In this document: in pieces, positions 58,080-64,000 of the stretch
How positions within the stretch are numbered: the first letter of the stretch is position 1
Layout of the letters: every line of letters begins with the position of its first letter
Assembly (NCBI RefSeq): GCF_000718005.1
Contig: NZ_JODV01000003.1
Source: Actinoalloteichus_B caeruleus
GTDB taxonomy: Bacteria; Actinomycetota; Actinomycetes; Mycobacteriales; Pseudonocardiaceae
Direction: 5' to 3' (one strand)
Length of the DNA: 64,000 nt
The notes under the pieces: generated by a model
Database searches by the model: none
Told to the model about the DNA's origin: nothing
What the model saw: only the letters and a program-made list of their open reading frames with translations
Translations under genes and position numbers: made by a program

Positions 58080-58112
58080 CGAGGCGGTGGCCCCGCGAGG
58101 TGGTCGGTCAGC

Positions 58113-58589
58113 TCACCGTTCGGTGGGACGGGCGTCCCCGGCGAACTCGTCCTGGAGCCGGGTGGCCGCGTGGCCGACGATCTCGTCGAGCTCGGGGAGC
58201 GGAACGACGTCCGCGTTGAAGCACTGGTCCCCGCGAACCTCGATCGCTCGGATCGGATGCGAGCGGGACAGGTTGACGGCCGCGTGGGGCACGCCGGGAG
58301 CGATGAACAGGGTGTCGCCGGGGTCGTGGAAGACCACCCGTTCGAGGCGTTCGCCCAGCAGTGTCACGGCGTTGCCCTCGATCACGTGGACGATCAACTC
58401 CGCGTCCCGGTGCAGGTGGGCCCGCGAGTGGTGCCCGGGGGGCATGTGCACGAGGCCGGCGCCGAGCTGGCTGGCTCCGCAGATCTCCTGGCTGATCGTG
58501 GTCGTGAGCAGTTGACCCTGTGGACCCTGGGCGGCATCTCCGGTGCCCGCCCTGGCGAGGTGCCAACCGTCGTCGCCGATGACGCTCAT
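58113..58589 (-). CDS. Cupin-domain protein
   Basis: 158 aa single cupin. Motif 1: HMPPGHHSRAHLHRDAELIVHVIEG (in outline G-x-H-x3-H-x-E region with PPGHHSRAHLH), motif 2: FHDPGDTLFIAPGVPHAAVN with the third His. These bind a metal in cupins. The N-terminus SVIGDDGWHLARAGTG and the ISQEICGAS segment with Cys are additional. GGGGGAGAC precedes the ATG. It could be an isomerase, dioxygenase or small-molecule sensor; lying by the aldehyde dehydrogenase is the only hint. The start overlaps the stop of a 58-aa ORF. Confidence 0.88.
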   Translation of the reverse strand: MSVIGDDGWHLARAGTGDAAQGPQGQLLTTTISQEICGASQLGAGLVHMPPGHHSRAHLHRDAELIVHVIEGNAVTLLGERLERVVFHDPGDTLFIAPGVPHAAVNLSRSHPIRAIEVRGDQCFNADVVPLPELDEIVGHAATRLQDEFAGDARPTER

Positions 58590-58762
58590 CGTCTCCCCCA
58601 GATGCGGCTCCCGGTGCCGGCGACGCGCCGCGACCGATCACTCCCGGTGCCCGGGTTCGTCATCGGGGCGACCCTGCTGGGGGAGCGCTGGATCGTTGCG
58701 TGAAAAAGTGTCGTGAGCTGCTGTTTCCGTGGGTGCAGCGTAGCGTTCCGCTGTGTGGGCAC
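58586..58762 (-). CDS. Possible 58-aa basic ORF coupled to the cupin gene
   Basis: GTG 58762 with AGGAGGT 8 nt upstream, the strongest ribosome site in this stretch. Product rich in Arg, Thr and Ser (PTQRNATLHPRKQQLTTLFH, later GSDRSRRVAG), no family known, no hydrophobic segment. Its stop overlaps the cupin ATG (ATGA). Could be a leader ORF coupling translation, or a chance frame; composition is not strongly coding. Confidence 0.35.
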   Translation of the reverse strand: MPTQRNATLHPRKQQLTTLFHATIQRSPSRVAPMTNPGTGSDRSRRVAGTGSRIWGRR

Positions 58763-59068
58763 GTTCGTGACCTCCTGGGTCGGACAGGACGGGAACGGGA
58801 CGGGAACTGCGCTGTGTGACCACCGCGACCGCCGGGGCGCGTCGTCGCGCCGGGCGGCCCCTGCCGGGCCGGCGCGGGCCGCCCGGCGGCCGGTCCCGGA
58901 TGTCGCGGGTAGCGGCATCAACCATGCGCCGGGGGCAGGGGGGCAGGACAGGGCCGTCCGGAGCAACGTGGTGCGCCGCTCCCGACGCTGGCCGGAACCG
59001 GCCGGGTGGCAGCGCCGGAACGGCCACTCCCACTGGCCACCACGCTCCCGGCGCGGAACGCCCGCCGG
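58763..59068. other. Intergenic region between the cupin operon and lhr
   Basis: 306 nt. Nothing convincing: no gene, promoter pair or hairpin terminator was found. Minus-strand lhr ends at its right edge. Confidence 0.35.
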
Positions 59069-62000
59069 TCAGCCCCGCAACCGCATCCCCTGGGGCGTGG
59101 CCCGGAAACCGGCCTCCCCGAGGAGATCGGCGAGCCGGGTACCCCAGGGGGCCTCACCTCCCGCCCGTGACACGGTCACCTGGTCCAACCAGCCGGCGCG
59201 GACCGCCCCGGCCAGGCCACCCGCCGCGGCCCGCAGCGGGAACTCGTCCTCGGTGAAGGCCAACAGCGACCGCCCACCCCGCTCCAGGTAGAGCGTGGCC
59301 ACCCCGTCGACGAGCACGACCAGGGCCCCGGCCTTGCGCCCTGGCCGGTGCCTGCCCTCCCCGACGACGGACGGCCACGGAAGAGCCGCGCCGTGCGGCT
59401 GCGCCGGGTCCGTGGCGGCGAGCACGACGACGGACCGGTCGGCGGGCTCCTCCCCGGCAGGACGGGAGAAGGAGCGCAACCGGTCGATGGCGCCGGGAAC
59501 CGCGAACTGCGCCGCTCCCAGCCCTTCCACCACGTAACCCCGCCGGCACCGGCCCGCCTCCTCCATCGCGCGCAGCACCCGGTAGATGCCCCCGAAACCG
59601 CCCGGCATCCGCTCGGTGTCCAGCGCCCCCCTGGTCAGGACGCCGTGGCGTTCCAACAGCACCTCCGCCCTCGCATGGGCCCGACGAGTCGGATCGGCCT
59701 CCCTGACCGGCACCGGTGCCCACCGGCCCCCCACCGAAGGGGGCCCCGAGCGGGAGGGCAGTCCGGGCCTGGCCGGCACCGAGGAGCCGGCCAGGCCGGC
59801 CCGGAGGGAGGCGTACCGGCCACGGGGAGCCCGTCGCCGCTGCCGGTGCCGGGCCCCGCCACCGGACACCAGGGCGCGCACCGGCGCCAGGGTGTCGTTG
59901 CCCACCAACCCCGCCCACACCAGGTCCCACAGGGCCGAGACCAGGGTGGCCTCGTCGGGCAGCGGTTCTCCCTCGGCGAGCAGGATCTCCGCCGCCCGGT
60001 CCGCCACCTGCCGGAAGAACAACCCGCCCCCCGACAGGGCGGACAGCAGCGCCCGGTGCGCCGGAGCGTCGGGCGGTTCCTCGGCGACCGGTGGCAACAC
60101 CAGGTCCGCGATCTCAGTGGGTGCCAACGCGACCCAGCCGTCACCACCAGCCAACGCACCGGCGCCACACCACGTGACCTCGCCCGAGGCCGTCAGCTCG
60201 TCCAACAGGGCGGGGACGTAACCGGGCAGCCGCGCGGGCAGGATCAGGGACTCCACGGCGCTGGCCGGCACCGGCACCCCCGCCAGCTGCTCCACGACGG
60301 CCAGCACGTCCTCGGCGCCGGCTGGCCGCCGACCCGGTCGGCTGGAGATGCCGTGCCAGTGCGGGAGGAAGCGCCCCAACGCGGCCGGTTCCACCGGCTC
60401 GACCTCCGCGCGCAGCCGCGCCAGCGACGCCCTGCGCAACCGGCGGAGCACCTCAGCGTCGCAGTACTCGGTTGGTTGGCCGTAGCCGCCCGCGTCCGGC
60501 GGTTCGAGCGAGACCGGGCGCAGCTCGCCCCGCACCAGGCGGCCCGTGCCGACCAGGCGCTCCAACACCCCCGTCACCACCGCCACCCCCAGCCCGAACC
60601 GGGTCGCGGCCGCGAGCGCGGTGAACGGACCCCTGGTCCGCGCGTAGCGGGACAACAGGTCGCCGACCGGATCGGCCACCGGTTCGGTGAAGGCGGTCGG
60701 GATCCCGACGGGCAGCGCGACACCCAGGCCGTCCCGGAGGCGGCCCGCGTCCTCCACCGGGGCGAACCGTTCCTCCCCGGCGAGGCGCACCCGGATCACC
60801 CGCCGCTGCTCCTCCAACTCCCGCAGCCACTCGGGCCGGGCACCCCGGGCGGCGGCCTCCGCCTCCGTCAGGTCGCCCAACGCCCGCACCAGGTCGGCGG
60901 TCTGCTCGACGTCGCGCACGTGGCGGTCCGGCGCGGTGCGCGCCAGGGTCGCCTCGACCTCGGCCAGGACCTCCGGGTCCAGCAGCTCCCGGATCGCCTC
61001 CGACCCGAGGAGCTCCGCGAGCAGACCGGAGTCCAGGCTCAACGCGGCGGCGCGCCGGTCCGCCAGCGGGGCGTCCGTCTCGTACAGGAACATGCCGACG
61101 TACCCGAAGAGGAGGCTGCGGGCGAACGGCGACGCCGAGGGCGTCTCCACCTCCACGACCCGGATCCGCCGGTCGCGCACACCCGTCAGCAGATCGGTCA
61201 GCCCCGGCAGGTCGTAGACGTCCCGCAGGCACTCCCGCATGGTCTCCAGCACGACGGGGAACCGCTCGTACGCCGACGCCACCCCCAGCAGCTGGGCGGC
61301 CCGCTGGCGTTGCTGCCACAAGGGGGTGCGGCGACGGGGGTCACGGCGCGGCAGCAACAGCGACCGCGCGGCGCACTCCCGGAACCGGGCGGCGAACAGG
61401 GCCGAACCACTCACCTCCGTCCGGACGACGTCGTCGATCTCGGCCGGGTCGAACAGGACGTCCTCCGCGGTGGGCAGGACCTCGGCGCCGTCCTCGGTGA
61501 CCGCGTCCACGACCCGGAGCACGATGCCGTCGTCGGAGTGCGCGATCTGGGCGTCCGTGCCGTACCTCTCCCGCAGTCGGGCGCCGATCGCCAGTGCCCA
61601 GGGCGCGTTGACCTGACCTCCGAAGGGGGAGTGCACCACCAGCTGCCAGTCGCCGAGCTCGGTGCGGAACCGTTCCACGACGACGGTGCGGTCGTCCGGT
61701 ACGTGCCCGGTGGCCTCCCGCTGTTCGCGGAGGTAGGCGAGCAGGTTGTCCACGGCCCACCCGTCCAGCCCCGCCTCGGTGGCCCGCCGCCTGGCCCCCA
61801 CCTCTCCCGCCGCCCCGAGTTCCCGGACGAAGGAGCCGATCGCCCGCCCCAGCTCCAGGGGGCGACCGGGCGTGTCGCCCTTCCAGAACGGCATCCGGGC
61901 CGGCTGGCCCGGCGCGGGCACCACGATCACCCGGTCGTGGGTGATGTCCTCCACCCGCCACGCGGAGGTCCCGAGCAGGAACGTGTCGCCCACCCGGGAC

Positions 62001-63856
62001 TCGTAGACCATCTCCTCGTCCAGTTCGCCCACCCTCGACCCGCTGCCGTCCTCGCTGGGCGGGGTGGTGACGGTGAACAGCCCCCGATCGGGGATCGTGC
62101 CGCCGGAGGTCACGGCCAGTCTCCCCGCGCCGGGCCGTCCCCGGAGCTCGCCGTGGACGCGGTCCCACACGATCCGCGGCCGCAACTCGCCGAACTCCTC
62201 GCTCGGGTACCGGCCGGCGAGCATGTCCAGCACGGCGTGCAGGGCGGAGTCCGGGAGCGCGGAGAACGGGGCGGCACGGCGCACCACACCGGCCAGCGCC
62301 TCGACGGTCCACGGCTCCATCGCCACCATCGCCACCACCTGCTGGGCCAGCACGTCCAGCGGGTTGCGCGGATACCGCAGAGCCTCGATCAGCCCCGCCC
62401 GCATCCGCTCGGCGACCACCGCGCACGAGACCAGGTCACCCCGGAACTTCGGGAACACCACACCCTCGGAGACGGCCCCCACCTGGTGGCCGGCCCGCCC
62501 CACCCGCTGCATGCCGGACGCGACGCTCGGCGGCGCCTCCACCTGGACGACCAGATCGACGGCGCCCATGTCGATGCCCAACTCCAACGAGCTGGTGGCC
62601 ACCACGCACGGCAGCCGCCCCGCCTTCAGGTCCTCCTCCACCCCGGCCCGCTGCTCCTTCGACATCGACCCGTGGTGCGCGCGGGCCACCGTCGGTGGTG
62701 CCCCGCCGGTGATCCCGGACCCGCCCACCGCCTCGGCGGGGAACACCGGGGTCGTGGGCTGGGGCTCGACCGGACCGCCCGCCTCCGCCGCGCGGTCCGC
62801 CGCGAGTTCGTTGAGCCGCGCCGTCAACCTCTCGGCGAGCCGTCGGGAGTTCGTGAACACGATCGTCGATCGGTGCTCCTCCACCAGGTCCAGGACCCGC
62901 CGTTCCACCGAGGGCCAGATGGAGGTGCCGCGGACCGGCCCTGCGGCCCGGACGTCACCGGCGCCGGGGTAGTCGTCCCCCAGCCCGGGAAAACCCTCCA
63001 CCGGGCCGGCTTCCCCCGCCTCGGGGGTGGAGCGGCCAGCCGGGGCTGGTCCGCCGCCGTCGAGCTCGGTCATGTCGGCGACCGGCACCTCGACCGTCAC
63101 CGTGATCCGTTTCGGGTCGCCGGGCGTGACCACCTGGACCGGCCGGCCGCCCGCCAGGAAGGCCGCCACCTCCTCGGTGGGCCGGACCGTCGCGGAGAGG
63201 CCGATGCGCTGCGCCGGTTCCGGGAGCAGCTCGTCGAGGCGTTCCAGGGACAGCGCCAGGTGGGCGCCGCGCTTCGAACCAGCCAGGGCGTGCACCTCGT
63301 CGAGGATGACCGTGGTGACGCCGCGCAGCGACTCCCGGGCCTGCGAGGTGAGCAGCAGGAACAGGGACTCCGGGGTGGTGACCAGCACGTCGGGGGGACG
63401 GCGCGCGAAGGCCCGCCGCTCCGCCTGCGGCGTGTCCCCGGTCCGGATGCCCACCCTGATCTCCGGTGGGTCCTGACCCAACCGGCGGGCCGTCTGCCCG
63501 ATCCCGGCCAGCGGGGTGCGCAGGTTGCGTTCCACGTCCACGGCCAGCGCCTTCAGCGGCGACACGTAGAGCACCCGGCAGGCCGCCCCCTCGTCGGCGG
63601 CGCCAGGCGAGGTGGCCAGCGTGTCCAATGCCCACAGGAAGGCGGCCAGGGTCTTCCCGGAACCGGTCGGGGCGACGACGAGCGTGTGCTCCCCCCGGGA
63701 GATCGCCGTCCACGCTTCCCGTTGCGCCGAGGTGGGGGTGGCGAACGCGGCGCGGAACCAGCCGGCCGTCGCCGGGGAGAAGACGTCCAGCACGTCCGCC
63801 CTCCCGCCCGGTCCGCCGCTGGCCCCCCGGGTCGTTCCGTCCTCGCCGTCGCGCAC
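59069..63856 (-). CDS. lhr: Lhr (large helicase-related), superfamily 2 DNA helicase
   Basis: 1595 aa from GTG 63856; the frame is open to 63988 without a better start. Lhr-Core: Walker A APTGSGKT (residues 62-69), DEVH box (186-189), SAT motif GLSATVRP, motif IV VFTNSRRLAERL, HHGSMSKEQR, ATSSLELGIDMG, and the arginine finger QRVGRAGHQ. A winged-helix and beta-barrel follow, then the long C-terminal domain of unknown activity found in bacterial Lhr. Two Gly/Ala/Pro-rich insertions (around residues 265-310 and 350-380) interrupt the core loops. In mycobacteria Lhr is a DNA-damage-inducible 3'-5' translocase and RNA:DNA helicase. I see no SOS box within the 144 nt upstream. Confidence 0.95.
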   Translation of the reverse strand: MRDGEDGTTRGASGGPGGRADVLDVFSPATAGWFRAAFATPTSAQREAWTAISRGEHTLVVAPTGSGKTLAAFLWALDTLATSPGAADEGAACRVLYVSPLKALAVDVERNLRTPLAGIGQTARRLGQDPPEIRVGIRTGDTPQAERRAFARRPPDVLVTTPESLFLLLTSQARESLRGVTTVILDEVHALAGSKRGAHLALSLERLDELLPEPAQRIGLSATVRPTEEVAAFLAGGRPVQVVTPGDPKRITVTVEVPVADMTELDGGGPAPAGRSTPEAGEAGPVEGFPGLGDDYPGAGDVRAAGPVRGTSIWPSVERRVLDLVEEHRSTIVFTNSRRLAERLTARLNELAADRAAEAGGPVEPQPTTPVFPAEAVGGSGITGGAPPTVARAHHGSMSKEQRAGVEEDLKAGRLPCVVATSSLELGIDMGAVDLVVQVEAPPSVASGMQRVGRAGHQVGAVSEGVVFPKFRGDLVSCAVVAERMRAGLIEALRYPRNPLDVLAQQVVAMVAMEPWTVEALAGVVRRAAPFSALPDSALHAVLDMLAGRYPSEEFGELRPRIVWDRVHGELRGRPGAGRLAVTSGGTIPDRGLFTVTTPPSEDGSGSRVGELDEEMVYESRVGDTFLLGTSAWRVEDITHDRVIVVPAPGQPARMPFWKGDTPGRPLELGRAIGSFVRELGAAGEVGARRRATEAGLDGWAVDNLLAYLREQREATGHVPDDRTVVVERFRTELGDWQLVVHSPFGGQVNAPWALAIGARLRERYGTDAQIAHSDDGIVLRVVDAVTEDGAEVLPTAEDVLFDPAEIDDVVRTEVSGSALFAARFRECAARSLLLPRRDPRRRTPLWQQRQRAAQLLGVASAYERFPVVLETMRECLRDVYDLPGLTDLLTGVRDRRIRVVEVETPSASPFARSLLFGYVGMFLYETDAPLADRRAAALSLDSGLLAELLGSEAIRELLDPEVLAEVEATLARTAPDRHVRDVEQTADLVRALGDLTEAEAAARGARPEWLRELEEQRRVIRVRLAGEERFAPVEDAGRLRDGLGVALPVGIPTAFTEPVADPVGDLLSRYARTRGPFTALAAATRFGLGVAVVTGVLERLVGTGRLVRGELRPVSLEPPDAGGYGQPTEYCDAEVLRRLRRASLARLRAEVEPVEPAALGRFLPHWHGISSRPGRRPAGAEDVLAVVEQLAGVPVPASAVESLILPARLPGYVPALLDELTASGEVTWCGAGALAGGDGWVALAPTEIADLVLPPVAEEPPDAPAHRALLSALSGGGLFFRQVADRAAEILLAEGEPLPDEATLVSALWDLVWAGLVGNDTLAPVRALVSGGGARHRQRRRAPRGRYASLRAGLAGSSVPARPGLPSRSGPPSVGGRWAPVPVREADPTRRAHARAEVLLERHGVLTRGALDTERMPGGFGGIYRVLRAMEEAGRCRRGYVVEGLGAAQFAVPGAIDRLRSFSRPAGEEPADRSVVVLAATDPAQPHGAALPWPSVVGEGRHRPGRKAGALVVLVDGVATLYLERGGRSLLAFTEDEFPLRAAAGGLAGAVRAGWLDQVTVSRAGGEAPWGTRLADLLGEAGFRATPQGMRLRG

Positions 63857-64000
63857 GCTGCCATCCTGACCGACCCGACCGACACCAGCACCCCTGGACC
63901 GGGGGTCCGGCGAGGGGAGCGGGCACGGCACCCGTGGAGCGCGAATCCCGGCCACCAGCCCCGGGGACGGCTCGTGACATGGCAGCATGAGCCCGATCCG

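Noticed and set aside
1..64000. tRNA, rRNA, CRISPR, insertion sequence, integrase or attachment sites
   Set aside because: No cloverleaf-like, rRNA-like, spaced-repeat, transposase or integrase sequences were seen on reading both strands; a covariance-model scan would be decisive for small RNAs.

Overview
The window is chromosomal DNA of a very GC-rich actinobacterium, most likely a member of the Pseudonocardiaceae (Amycolatopsis/Actinoalloteichus-like). The evidence is a conserved block that matches in gene content, and inverted in order, the Mycobacterium tuberculosis Rv2171-Rv2182c neighbourhood (plsC, a 3'-5' exoribonuclease, class II DAHP synthase, PknL, its Rv2175c substrate, MptA, IdsA2, MetF, LppM). 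A pyrophosphate-type phosphofructokinase like that of Amycolatopsis methanolica, an F420-type LLM protein and a mycothiol-type maleylpyruvate-isomerase-like protein point the same way. I see no rRNA, tRNA, CRISPR array, insertion sequence or prophage.

1-26.5 kb is core metabolism and envelope. It holds the 3' end of a ROK glucokinase, a coupled esterase/membrane-protein pair, PlsC, the exoribonuclease, PPi-PFK and AroG. A stress-flavoured insert follows (secreted amidase, secreted GDPD, SDR, DUF5709 protein, Vms1/baeRF-like protein, small hydrophilic protein, flotillin and NfeD-like partner). Then come PknL with four PASTA domains, Rv2175c-like protein, MptA, a FUSC-type membrane protein, a polyprenyl synthase, MetF, an LppM-like lipoprotein, a DUF885 protein, a GNAT enzyme and a YbaK-type deacylase.

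26.5-41.5 kb is accessory. A promoter carrying a perfect LexA/SOS box and a long hairpin leader precedes a coupled pair: a SAV_6107-type HEPN protein and a maleylpyruvate-isomerase-like protein. Next are an LLM F420 enzyme, a MOSC protein, an unknown 290-aa protein with a coupled 48-aa proline-rich ORF, an SDR, an AraC/VOC pair, a NarL-type two-component system, a membrane protein, and a P450/ferredoxin operon divergent from a GbsR/MarR-type regulator with a 17-bp palindrome between them. An unusual MmyB-like regulator, a 1.27-kb gene-free stretch and a two-gene unit ending in a 46-aa zinc-ribbon protein complete this part.

41.5-58.6 kb is carbohydrate catabolism. It contains an IclR regulator, a ketoglutarate-semialdehyde-type dehydrogenase, a zinc sugar dehydrogenase, a TIM-barrel protein of unknown role, an enolase-superfamily sugar-acid dehydratase and an SMP-30 lactonase. 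Together they outline a non-phosphorylative oxidative sugar pathway, but no transporter is present. Two LacI regulators, a ROK kinase, a RidA protein, a transketolase, a formaldehyde-dehydrogenase-type enzyme and a cupin follow. A GATATTTCGG-type element recurs in the two divergent promoter regions 11 kb apart and suggests one shared regulator. The window ends with a full-length Lhr helicase.

Many genes show translational coupling (ATGA/GTGA overlaps). Several show leaderless architecture, with a TANNNT-like hexamer 6-7 nt before the start codon. Convergent pairs are often separated by strong hairpins.
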